Source: an uncultured Eubacterium sp.
GTDB taxonomy: Bacteria > Bacillota > Clostridia > Lachnospirales > Lachnospiraceae
Reading direction: 5' to 3'
DNA length: 18,715 nucleotides
NCBI GenBank assembly: GCA_910589595.1
Contig: CAJUTM010000036.1
Location: 1-18,715 of the forward strand
The notes under the pieces are model-generated. The model was not told where the DNA came from and did not search any database. It saw only the letters and a list, made by a program, of their open reading frames with translations. Position 1 is the stretch's first letter, and every line of letters starts with the position of its first letter. Positions 1 to 9,400 of this stretch are shown one piece after another. The position numbers and the translations under genes were made by a program.

Positions 1-131
1 CAGTTGTCAATTTTCAGTTAGAATCACATTCATTGAGATTCCGAGAAGTTATATATTTCATAATATTTGTCGAATCTTATTCTACCATATCCGGCGGCTC
101 TCCGCAATTCTTTTGTGATTTTAGTTTAGTT

Positions 132-548
132 TTACTTTTCCATAAATCGGATAAAATCTTCCGGTGGATAAATCTGTGTATGTCCCGCCTTATAATCTTT
201 TAGGTTGCGGGTTATAATACATGCAACGTCAGACTTTGCCGCCACTTGTTCCACAACTGCATCTTCATAATCGGTAATCGGTGACGCCAAAGCATCAATA
301 AGGTCTTCACTTTTTACCTCTAAAATTCCAACCAGAGAGTACAATTTCCCCATAATCTGTCGGGCAGTTTCCGTACTATGCAAATACTTCCTAATCAGAT
401 AATAAATATCGGTTGCAGAACTGGTCGTTATATACATATTAATAATATCGTTCGCAGCCATAAGAAATATTTTTTCAGCATATTCACGCCAAGGCTCCCT
501 TGATGTCAGGGCATCTATCACAATATTAGTGTCAATCAAAACATTCAT
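132..548 (-). CDS. VapC-like PIN-domain toxin ribonuclease
   Basis: A 138-residue protein that starts with the PIN-domain signature MNVLIDTNIVID. Acidic residues suited to a metal-dependent RNase centre are visible: D6, D12, D47 (in SSATDIYYL), and D93/E95/D96 (in ITDYEDAVV). The late motif ITRNLKDY (111-118) is typical of PIN proteins. VapC toxins cleave tRNA or rRNA and are neutralised by a partner antitoxin; the RNA target here cannot be told from sequence. The ATG overlaps the antitoxin stop in an ATGA arrangement (545-548), so translation is probably coupled and the pair is co-expressed. Length is normal for the family and no key acid appears to be missing, so it is probably active. The DIYYLI region suggests the PIN_3-type subgroup; I am less sure of that. 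Confidence 0.88.
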   Translation of the reverse strand: MNVLIDTNIVIDALTSREPWREYAEKIFLMAANDIINMYITTSSATDIYYLIRKYLHSTETARQIMGKLYSLVGILEVKSEDLIDALASPITDYEDAVVEQVAAKSDVACIITRNLKDYKAGHTQIYPPEDFIRFMEK

Positions 549-757
549 TTACTCAACCTTTCTGCCCTTACTTCCTCTATATCTGCATCTTTTGGCAAAA
601 TTCCAAATAACGATTTTGCTGTATCTACCCGATTCTGATGGGGATTCACTAATTTTGCCACAACCTTCCCGTTCTTTGTAATCAGAATATCCTCCGTTGC
701 CGATAAAAGCAGATACTTTCCTAAATTATTCTTTAACTCGGTTGCTGTAATTGACAT
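545..757 (-). CDS. Phd/YefM-type antitoxin
   Basis: A 70-residue protein whose N-terminal half (residues 1-37) matches the Phd/YefM fold: MSITATELKNNLGKYL, then EDILITKNGKVVAKL. In this family the N-terminal part dimerises and binds operator DNA, and a short flexible C-terminal tail (here about 40-70, charged, with IEEVRAERLSK) wraps and inhibits the toxin. It lies directly upstream of the PIN toxin and overlaps it by 4 bases. The start is ATG at 757, preceded by an AGGAAG-like ribosome binding site about 7 bases away. A promoter and a perfect inverted repeat lie just upstream, which fits autoregulation by the antitoxin or the complex. Pairing a Phd-fold antitoxin with a PIN toxin is common. 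Confidence 0.88.
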   Translation of the reverse strand: MSITATELKNNLGKYLLLSATEDILITKNGKVVAKLVNPHQNRVDTAKSLFGILPKDADIEEVRAERLSK

Positions 758-774
758 ACCATCACTTCCTTCCC

Positions 775-804
775 TCGTACTATTATTCTATATGATTAGT
801 ACGA
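775..804. promoter_or_regulatory. Inverted-repeat operator over the TA promoter
   Basis: TCGTACTA (775-782) and TAGTACGA (797-804) form a perfect 8-bp inverted repeat with a 14-base centre that contains the -10 box (785-790). Antitoxins of the Phd/YefM family repress their own promoters by binding palindromes placed this way. The site is seen directly; its binding by this antitoxin is inferred. Confidence 0.6.
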
Positions 805-813
805 TTTTATCAA
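785..813 (-). promoter_or_regulatory. Promoter of the toxin-antitoxin operon
   Basis: Read on the minus strand, TTGATA (813-808) and TAGAAT (790-785) are separated by 17 bases. Each matches the sigma-A consensus at five of six positions. Transcription would start near 778, about 20 bases before the antitoxin ATG. It lies in the 75-base gap between the methyltransferase stop and the antitoxin start. Confidence 0.68.
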
Positions 814-832
814 GGTTTTGAATAAGCTCACA

Positions 833-1612
833 CTATTTTTCCGCATATATTTTTAACCTGCGGAAAGTCTCAAAATAGGTTCCATCCGGCTGCCGTGTCT
901 TTTCTATCATCTCTGCGATAACATCATCGCGAAAAATCGTTTTTATGTTATCGGGCAGGCATTTAAGAAATGGAACAATACAGGGCTGGTCTATCCATCT
1001 TATCATTTCCGCCTCGCTGGAAAAATACCTGTCCCTGTTCACTTCCGTAATTGTAACATTCGAAAAACCAATGGCAGATATCAATTTTTCATATTGGGAT
1101 TTTGACGGCATGAACCACGGCCACTCGAAAGTCCTGAAATATTCTGCAAATTTGACATCCGCTATTTTTTCCCGAGTAACCTCAATGAAATTGGCACAAT
1201 TGCCGGCGCCGCCGAAATCCCATAATATTATCCCCTGAAACTTTAATGCCTGATATGCATTTTCCAATAAACGTTTATGGTCTTTAATCCAGTGCAGGGC
1301 CGCATTTGAAAAAATAATATCAAATTCATTCTTATAATCTATTTCGTTAATATCCGCTCGTTGAAATTCAATATTATCTTTTATAATGCCTTTCGCCGTT
1401 TCTATCATCCCCATTGACGCATCAATACCCAACACTTTTCCTTTTGGCACTGCCAGAGATAATTGTTCTGTCAAGACGCCATCTCCGCAGCCTAAATCTA
1501 ATATCCGTTCATTCCCTTTAAGTTTAAGTTCCGAAATCAGTGTATTTCCCCATTCTTTTTGATGTGTGGAAGCCTTTTTGTACTTTTTTCCGTCAAATTC
1601 AAATGCATTCAT
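833..1612 (-). CDS. Tam-like class I SAM-dependent methyltransferase
   Basis: About 259 residues from ATG 1612. The SAM-binding motif I is ILDLGCGDG (residues 37-45), followed by the acidic loop GIDASMGMI (62-70) and the post-motif FSNAALHWI. The last is characteristic of trans-aconitate 2-methyltransferase (Tam) and related small-molecule methyltransferases. The substrate cannot be assigned from sequence. The frame can be read from a GTG at 1666 or an ATG at 1657 (overlapping the DUF2752 stop as ATGA), but family proteins begin at a sequence like MNAFEFDGKKYKKAST, and a GAGGCGG ribosome binding site lies about 9 bases before ATG 1612, so I choose that start. It is the last gene of the phosphoesterase-DUF2752-methyltransferase run. 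Confidence 0.85.
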   Translation of the reverse strand: MNAFEFDGKKYKKASTHQKEWGNTLISELKLKGNERILDLGCGDGVLTEQLSLAVPKGKVLGIDASMGMIETAKGIIKDNIEFQRADINEIDYKNEFDIIFSNAALHWIKDHKRLLENAYQALKFQGIILWDFGGAGNCANFIEVTREKIADVKFAEYFRTFEWPWFMPSKSQYEKLISAIGFSNVTITEVNRDRYFSSEAEMIRWIDQPCIVPFLKCLPDNIKTIFRDDVIAEMIEKTRQPDGTYFETFRRLKIYAEK

Positions 1613-1653
1613 GTAACAGCACCGCCTCTTTTTATTTTCAATATCCGCCCTCC

Positions 1654-2094
1654 TCATGTCATCCACGTATAGTGATAAACAAAGAGCGCAACATTTTTTA
1701 CAACTGCCTGAAGTACAACAATTCCCAAGCCTGCAAAAACATAAGCCACATAAAATCTCATATAACTATATTTGCCTTTCGTGAGCAGATAAAGCCATCC
1801 CCGTATGACATAGACGCCGCAGAAGACAATTACATACATGACTGCCACGTTATAATATAAACTCTGTAACAGATGCCCTCGCAAAACGGCAAGTACCGCT
1901 CTCGTCGCGCCGCATCCGGTACAGTACATCCCAACGTGCTGCCTCACAAAACAGGAAGGCGTCGATTGCTCCAGAAAATCAGGCGCAATCCTGTCGATAA
2001 GCCAGACAGCAAGCAACAGGGTAAACATAATGTTTCCAATTATCCAGATGGGCCATTCCTCTCCCCATCCTCTGGCATTTTTTTTCGCTGTCAT
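1654..2094 (-). CDS. DUF2752 family membrane protein
   Basis: A protein of about 146 residues with the DUF2752 hallmark YCTGCGATRA, a Cys-x-x-Cys-Gly motif followed by TRA, sitting just after the first hydrophobic segment. Hydrophobic stretches near the N-terminus (IGNIMFTLLLAVWLI), the middle (YNVAVMYVIVFCGVYVI) and the C-terminal third (FYVAYVFAGLGIVVLQAVV) predict about three membrane helices. The family function is unknown; the paired cysteines may bind metal or form a redox pair, which is conjecture. The start could be GTG 2100, overlapping the phosphoesterase stop, but a GGGGGAGG ribosome binding site sits about 7 bases before ATG 2094, which I prefer. Its ribosome binding site lies inside the end of the upstream gene, so the two are likely co-translated. 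Confidence 0.8.
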   Translation of the reverse strand: MTAKKNARGWGEEWPIWIIGNIMFTLLLAVWLIDRIAPDFLEQSTPSCFVRQHVGMYCTGCGATRAVLAVLRGHLLQSLYYNVAVMYVIVFCGVYVIRGWLYLLTKGKYSYMRFYVAYVFAGLGIVVLQAVVKNVALFVYHYTWMT

Positions 2095-2096
2095 TG

Positions 2097-3239
2097 TCAC
2101 ACCTCCCCCTGTGGGCGAAGATGTACAAGCACATATTCACAATGCCCGCCGGTGCGAATCGGAAAACGCCACCCCGCCACACCGGAAGATACAATGGCAC
2201 GGCAGGTTCCCTGATGATACATTCCATAATTCAAAATACCGGCCGCCTCGGAAATGATTCCTACCGGCCAGACCTGTCCGGCATGCGTGTGTCCGGATAA
2301 TTGTAAATCGACGCCCTGCGCCCCATTTTCCCCGACCTCAATCGGCTGATGGTCAACCAACAGCATAAATTTCTTCTCACGCTCTTTCTGTGATAAACCG
2401 GTAAAAATCTCTTCTGAACTCTTGCGGTCTGCCTTACCGCTCCACGCCGCGTCGTCGCGGCCGGCCAAAATCAAATCATCCGTTACCGACACATACTTGT
2501 CTCTCAAAATCTGTATCCCGTTTTTCTCAATAACCGCCTGCAATTGTTCATCGGTATAAGTGCGCTCCGACGTATATGGCTGCCTGTCATGGTTTCCATA
2601 GACAAAATAAATGCCGTGTTTATTTTCCATCTTACCAAACATGGCAAACACTTCCTCCAGCTTTTCCCTTGAAGTTCCCTCTTCCACAATATCGCCCCCG
2701 AGAATGATAACATCCGGATGACATGCGTTAATTTCTTCGATTTTATTTTGTAAAACAGAGGGATTCTGTATCGTGTCATAGTGTACATCCGTGAGCAGCA
2801 CTACATCATAATCTTCGATTGGCTTCACTGTAGTTATGTTATACTCGGTTTTCTCAATATGATTCATATTGTAAAAGCCGTATCCGATAACAAGCGCAAA
2901 CAGAACGACAGGCACAACACCCATACGATAGATTCGGTGCAGAATATCATAGAACTTTGTCTCTTTCCATTTTTGCAGAAACCGCCGCAAGACAAACGCA
3001 ATTCCATCCAGCAAAAGGAATATAGCCAAAAAATGCAGGATAAACATGGCCGCTGTGTTCCACGTATTCCGACAAAAATAACCGATAACAACGGCCGCAA
3101 TAACCCGAAGAGTGCGTACCCACCATTTTGTTGGCGCGCCTCCATAAAAAGTAATGAAAGAAGCCGATTTAACATATACATAAGAGCCTGTCAAAAACAT
3201 TATTAAAAGAAATAAAAAAATATTTGCAAAATAAAACAT
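2097..3239 (-). CDS. Membrane-anchored calcineurin-like metallophosphoesterase
   Basis: About 380 residues from ATG 3239. The N-terminal ~125 residues hold about four hydrophobic segments, and the rest is a calcineurin-type phosphoesterase domain. All metal-site motifs are present: LTDVHYD (150-155), GGD (181-183), GNHD (215-218), DH (296-297) and SGHTHAGQ (315-322). This pattern matches YkuE/YaeI-type membrane phosphoesterases with a two-metal site; the substrate is unknown. The frame is open to 3305, but the first residues there look non-membrane and lack a good ribosome binding site. GGAG lies 9 bases before ATG 3239, while ATG 3254 has only a cramped AGGA. It is first in the operon with DUF2752 and the methyltransferase, and has its own promoter candidate. 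Confidence 0.88.
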   Translation of the reverse strand: MFYFANIFLFLLIMFLTGSYVYVKSASFITFYGGAPTKWWVRTLRVIAAVVIGYFCRNTWNTAAMFILHFLAIFLLLDGIAFVLRRFLQKWKETKFYDILHRIYRMGVVPVVLFALVIGYGFYNMNHIEKTEYNITTVKPIEDYDVVLLTDVHYDTIQNPSVLQNKIEEINACHPDVIILGGDIVEEGTSREKLEEVFAMFGKMENKHGIYFVYGNHDRQPYTSERTYTDEQLQAVIEKNGIQILRDKYVSVTDDLILAGRDDAAWSGKADRKSSEEIFTGLSQKEREKKFMLLVDHQPIEVGENGAQGVDLQLSGHTHAGQVWPVGIISEAAGILNYGMYHQGTCRAIVSSGVAGWRFPIRTGGHCEYVLVHLRPQGEV

Positions 3240-3323
3240 CTTCCCATACTCCATTTCCTGTTGTTTATGCTCGAAAAACTTAATCTGGCAAAAATAGTGT
3301 AACATATTTTCTATTCGCAGGCT

Positions 3324-3352
3324 ATTATAATTTAAATATACTATATATTGAA
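3324..3352 (-). promoter_or_regulatory. Candidate promoter of the phosphoesterase operon
   Basis: On the minus strand a perfect TATAAT (3329-3324) follows a weak TTCAAT -35 (3352-3347) after 17 bases, in a very AT-rich stretch just after the surface-protein terminator. It would give a leader of about 80 bases before ATG 3239. The -35 matches only three of six positions, so this is moderate support. Confidence 0.45.
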
Positions 3353-3355
3353 ATA

Positions 3356-3386
3356 AGAGGACGGGCTGTCATACTTCCCGTCCTCT
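3356..3386 (-). terminator. Terminator of the giant surface-protein gene
   Basis: AGAGGACGGG (3356-3365) and CCCGTCCTCT (3377-3386) form a perfect 10-bp GC-rich stem with an 11-base loop, just 15 bases past the TAA of the surface-protein gene. On the minus strand it is followed by TTATTTC, an interrupted U-tract, so termination may be incomplete. Confidence 0.75.
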
Positions 3387-3400
3387 AGTCATATCTGTTT

Positions 3401-6400
3401 TTATTTCGCTATCTTTACCTTAATCTTTCGTTTACATCCGTTTTTGGCAAAGACATAAATCGTACAGCTTCCTATTCCCTTTGCCTTTATCTTTCCGCCT
3501 GCCGTTACCGTTGCAATCTTCTTATTGCTGCTCATATAGCGGAACTCTTTCGTATGCTTCAAGGAGAGCTGCTTCTTCCGCTTATTGTACAGCACGGCTT
3601 TTGGCCGGAGCGTTACACTATTCCCTTTCTTCATCGTATAAGAAGTTTTCTTTAACTTAATGTTTTTGACATTCGTATACTTCCTGCTGTCTTTCCCCAC
3701 AACATGGATGTTCATAGTTTTGGCAAGGGTAATCTTTTTCCCTTGTTTCCACTGATACGCCCTAACATACAGTTTGTAACTCTTTTTCGTATTCAGCTTT
3801 TTGCCGCCTATTTTCCTGATAGTAAGTGTTGTCTTTTTACCGCCCTTAACCTGTTTCAACGACTTTTTACCGAATTTCTTTCCACAGTACTGCACGTAGA
3901 CGTCGTAACCATCGGCGCCGTTTACTCTGCCCCATGAAATTTGAAGTTTCTTTCCTTTCTGTTTCCCTTTCAGATTAGAATGTAACTTTACAATTCCTTT
4001 TTCTTTCTCCGTCAAAATAGAGTCCGCCAGTTCTTTGGCGTCGGTGGAAAGCTTGGTGTTTGGATCATTTTCCTCTTTTTCCGGCACAGTTCCTTTTATG
4101 TCATGAGTATCAATTTTAATTGTCTGCGTCACGGTATTCCGATTGCCGGCATTATCAATAGCCGTCACGGTAATAACCGTTTCGCCCGCTTCAAACTTAT
4201 CCGCCGGAATGACAAAACTCATGTTGGTTTTTATGTCTGTAGTAAAATCTTCGGATACCGATGTTTCCTCTCCGCTTCCTATTTTGTATGTTACGGAAGA
4301 AAGTCCGGCAGATATGACGTTGTCCTTATCATCTGCTACCGACACCGTAACCGCAGGAGCCGTCTCATATTTGTCCTGCACAGCGCCGTCATCCACCTGA
4401 ATACCTATCTGCGGCGCATGATTCTCTATGATAATTCCTGTTGCACCAAGTTCTTCACCGGCCGTTACTGCTTCCGATATATTTCCTGCCTTATCCGCAC
4501 AGGTAATGCGGATAACGCCCTTAAAATCTGCAGAAACGGTAATTTTTGCCTTGCCGTCCTCAAGCGCTGATGTTTTTTCGCTTGCCGTACCGCCCTCCGG
4601 CGTCACGGTATAAGTAATTTCATCTGCCCCGCTGCCCTCTTCCGTTACAGGCACCGTTATAATCAAACTGTCTTTTCCTATCAACCACTGATGGAAATGC
4701 TTCGGCTCGTAATTATATGTCAGCGTACCAATCACTGGAGCAATATCGTCTTTCCACTTCGCCCAGTATTCCTTAGCTCCGGTATCTTTACCGGAAATAT
4801 CCGTTACTGCCTCTCCGCTGTAATCCTTGTTATCATACCAGCCGGCAAAGGTATAGCCGGTCTTCGTCCAGTCTGTTGGCAGCGTCGCCCCCGTCCCCTC
4901 AATGTAGTCTGTAAGGGTAGTTCCAGCATTGCCGCCTACTCCATGCAACGTAACCGCATAATGTCCGTTCACTCTCACCGCCTCACTCGGCAGGCTCGAA
5001 AATTCTGTGTCCGTGGCAGGTATACGTACGACATATTCCGCAGGTTTAAGTTCCGTAATGCAGCCACTTTCGTCAGCGGTCTTTTTCGTCCATGTCTCGC
5101 CGCCGTCCGTGGATATTTCATATACTGCACCTGCGGTCAGGCCAGTCAGCTTACCGTCCTCTATGCCCTCTTCACTCACCTCTTTGCCTACTGGCACGGG
5201 TGCTTCAGGTCTTGGCGGTATTGAAAAGCTCTGAGGATCACTGTCTGCCCCCGGCAAACCATAACCGGAACGAATAATCTGACAATCTTTCCCCATCCAT
5301 TCTTCCTCGATGAGCATATTGCCCTCCTCGTCCGTCGTGCCAAGCATGGTCACGGTTTCCCCATCTTCCTCGTATTCCAATTTATATTCCGCATTTGCTT
5401 CCAGCCCCGTCAGCGCCCCTTCCCTGTAATCAATAACTGCGTTCGGCTTCTCGTATTTCTCGACCGGACCGGAATGAATTGTTACAACCGCAGCCATACT
5501 TGTGAAGCTGCCAGTACCGTCCAGATTATCTACGGCTTTTACGCGCACATGATAGGTTCCTCCAGATACAGAGGCATCGCTGATAACAGAACCTGTACCG
5601 GAAAGTCCGGTAATCTCTGTACCGGTCAGAACGGCGTCACGCCATTGCCACATAATCCCTCCGTCCTCAGAAATCTCATATGCCTTACCTGCCGTCAGTC
5701 CCGTAATTTTACCGTCACGCCGCAACGGATGGCTTTCATCTACCGTACTAAGTTCAGGCGTTGCCGGACGCTCGGGAATGGTAATGCTCTGTGCCGGACT
5801 GTCGCTTCTCGCATTCTCACTGCTAATCTGCACGATAGTAAGAATTTTGCCAATCCAACTTCCCTCTATTGTTATCTTGCCGTCGGTATCTGTCATTAAC
5901 ATTGCTCCGTCGTCGTCACCTTCCACTCTTATCCAATAAAGTGCTTCTTTCGCCAAGCCCGTCAGAGTTTCCTCCACATAGCCAATCTTCGCCTGTGGCT
6001 TATCAAAAGGTGTCTTGACCCGAAGCGTCAATACTTTCTTTGTCTGATTTCCCGCATGGTCAATAGCGGTTATGGTGATGTCTGTCACACCCGTCGGAAT
6101 CTCTTCTGCCGGAATGGTGAATCTGTCCTCTGTCACCATTGTACCTGCATAGTCATTCTCTATTTTCTTTGGCGCGCCATCCCCAATTTGATAGCTCAGG
6201 GAAGCAATGCCTCCTGTAACCAGACCGCTCAGGCTGTCGTTTTCCTCATCGGTCACGTCCACCGTGAGAGCCGGTGCTGTCTGATAATATTCTTCGGAGA
6301 GCGATATGCCCGATGACATTTCCGCAAAGCTGGCTCCTGTCACATCACGGTCTGCCCGCACCGTAACCATAGGAGCATTGTCCTCCACGATTACGCCATT

Positions 6401-9400
6401 CAGGCCGGTTCCATCGGCGCCGATAATTTTGGCGCTCGCCTCATTTCCGGCTTTGTCTTTCGCTTCAATTCGAATCGTTCCCTTAAAATCAGAGTCAACG
6501 GAAATCTCCGCCCGATAATCCATACTGCCGTCGGAAACTTTCTCCGCTTTGGCAGTTCCCGTAATAACATCACCACCATCGCTGTCCGCAGGCGTAAGAG
6601 TATATGCCACCTCTTCCACGCCGCTCTGCGCCTCGATAATCGGCACTGTAATCTGCAGGCTTTCATTGCGGACAATCCAATCCCATAAGTTTTTGTATCC
6701 ACTGTCAAAGGATACTTCGCCCATAACCGGAACGGTCGTATCCAGCTTTGCAGTCAACGCCTCGGTCTCTGTCTGATTGCCATCCGCATCCTCCGCCCTG
6801 AACGTATATGTATGGCTGCCTTCTGCGATGTCACTATATATAAAATGATATTTCACATAACCATCCGCTGTCTTTCCCTGCGGAACGATATTGCTTATGT
6901 CCGTACTGCCGTCTGCACCGTCCATACTGCCAACAAGCACATAATCTCCATCATCTTTTCTTACCCAGAGCTTCGTCACTCCCATATTGTCGGCATAGGT
7001 CAGTTTGATGGAAAGATTCGGATACCATTTATCGGAATCGGCATCCTCTGCCATGCTGCCGTCCACCTCGCTCTTCAGAGCCGCGTCAAGGGCAGGTTTT
7101 TCATTATCCCGCCACTTCGCATAGAGAGTAATATCCTCCGTCAGCAAATCCGCAGTTTCCTCATCGCCCTCGAAATACCACTGCTCCGTGCCTTTTGCTT
7201 CCTTATACCAGCCGAGAAAATCATGTCCTGCTTTCGTCGGAACGGCTGGTTTCTCTACCGTATCATGCCATGACTTATCCGTAATTTTAGGAACATTACT
7301 GCCGCCCATCGGATTAAATGTAACAGTCAGCGTCCTGCCCGCCTTTGGCGTCACTTCCGTCTCACATCCGTGAGGCGTGCTGTCATTCGCTTTTATGCGT
7401 ACCTGAATAAGCCCTGCAGGTACGTTTAGTTTGCCTTTGCCCTCTGTCAAGTCTTCTAAATCGCCTGCCTGCACGTCAGTCCATGTCCTGCCGCCGTCGG
7501 CACTGTATTCCATATCGTCCGTTACGCCGCTAATCTGTGCGTCATTTTTGCCGCGAATCGTCTCATCCTCTTCCACACTTACCTCCGGTGCGGCCGGACG
7601 CTCGGCGATTACCGCCGCTGCATAGTCGCTATCAAGCAATTCCGCACTGTAGGCTTGACGGCTAATCTGGAAGTTCGTGCCAAACCATTCTTCAGCAATC
7701 GTGATACAGCCATTTTCGTCTGTGGTAATCGTTTCGCCACGCACATCATATTCGGCATTTGGCACAAGCCCTGTCAGCTTCTCGTTTTTGTAGTCAATAG
7801 TAAAGTCCGGCGTCTCCGCCTTGCTCTTTACGTTTACTTTTACAGTCTTCGTTGTCTGGTTGCCCGCCTGATCGACAGCAGTCACAGTCACGTCAAATAC
7901 ACCTGTCTTTCCGGCCAGCTCGCTTAAGGTAAATGTATAATCTCTTGTCGGAGCAGCGTCAAAATCCGCTTTCACTGTATGAGTCGCTCCCGTCTCTTTT
8001 TTGCCGCCGCGCGGAGTTCTGTCAATCCGCCATTTTATAGAAGCAATCCCCGCATTTTTCTCAATTCCGTTCTTCTTATCTTCCACATGGATGAAAAGTT
8101 CGGGTGCGGTATCATAGTAGTCTTCCGAGAGAGCCGCGCTGGCCGCTTTTACATCAATCACGGGAGCATTGTTCTCCACAAACAGCCCTCTGACACCAGG
8201 AACTTCCACGCCGATTCTCTTCACCTCCGAGCGGTTGCCGGCGTTATCTACCGCCATCACGGTGATGGCGCCCTTAAAATCATTAGGAAGAGAAATCGTT
8301 GCCTTATTGCCCGAAAGACTCGCATTGCCCGAGACAGCGTTGTTTGTATCCAGAGATGCGTCCGACACTTCTGTCGTCAGCTCTGCGCCCGCCGCAGCGG
8401 ATGTCAACGGCGTGCAGATATATTCCACCCGATTTAAAGTACTTCCTCCCGATTCTGTAACCGGAATGGTAATGTTCAGGTTTTTACGTATAATCCAGTG
8501 CCAGATATTTTTATGACCGGAAGTAAAGGACGCTTCGCCAAGTACAGGCGGCGTCTTATCCAGTTTATAAGTAATCTCCTTCACCGTCTCATTGCCTGCG
8601 GCATCCACCACCTTGAAAGTGTAAGTCCGGCTGCCCTCAGACAATTTTGTATAAGGAAGCGTATACTGTGTACCGCCCGATGAACCAGTACCATTTTCTG
8701 TGGCATCATCCATATACAATTCGCTGTAGCTGCCTGTAGTTTGTTTATAAGGCTTATAATAGAGCTTCGTCACACCTACGTTATCGCTATAGGTCAGCTT
8801 AACCCGAAGATTCGGATAATAGCGGTCATTTCCGGTCACATCCACCATCTGACCGCTGCCATTTTCACTTGTATCGGTCTCCAATACTGCGCTGAGTTCA
8901 GGAGCGGTTGTCTCCCTCCAGCCGGCGAAAAGCGTCACCTTGATACTACCGTTTCCCTGTTGTACTCTATCCTTATAACTATCTCTGTCCGTACCGAGAA
9001 TTTCCCCGACGGCATTCGCATTTTCAGCTCCCAAAAAACGCCACGACGTGTCCGTCGTACCTCCCGACTCATAAAGACTTGACGCCGGATACCAGCCCAT
9101 GAACTCATAGCCCTCTCTTGTCGGTGCGGCCGGTTTTACCAGTGCGCTCTTATAGGTTACCGTCTGGCTGTCCGGCTGCCCGTGCGCCGTATTGGTACTG
9201 CCATCGTTGAGATTAAATTCCGCAATAATCTTTCCTGCGCTGGAGCCAATCGTTTTTGCACTCTGCCTGCCGTGCGGCCAGCCGTCATTTTGTCCCGCCG
9301 TATTTGCCTTTGCTTTTGCCCGAATGAGAATTTCGCCCTTTGGCAGATTTTTAATTTTGCTGTCTGCTGGCGCTTCCTTCCAGTTCTGACCCGCGTCGGC

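Noticed and set aside
1..131. Possible terminator or gene at the left edge
   Set aside because: I found only weak pairing (around CCGGCGGCTCTCCG) and no open frame with a ribosome binding site; nothing can be supported.
840..870. Stem TCCGCA/TGCGGA as a terminator for the methyltransferase operon
   Set aside because: It lies within the last codons of the gene, the stem is only 6 bp and no U-tract follows on the minus strand.
1613..1666. GTG 1666 or ATG 1657 as methyltransferase start
   Set aside because: The extra 15-18 residues are Arg/Lys-rich and unlike the family N-terminus; ATG 1612 has its own ribosome binding site and starts at the usual position.
1979..2257. Small frames on both strands across the DUF2752/phosphoesterase boundary (1979-2227 minus, 2030-2257 plus)
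   Set aside because: They overlap two well-supported genes in other frames and carry no recognisable motif.
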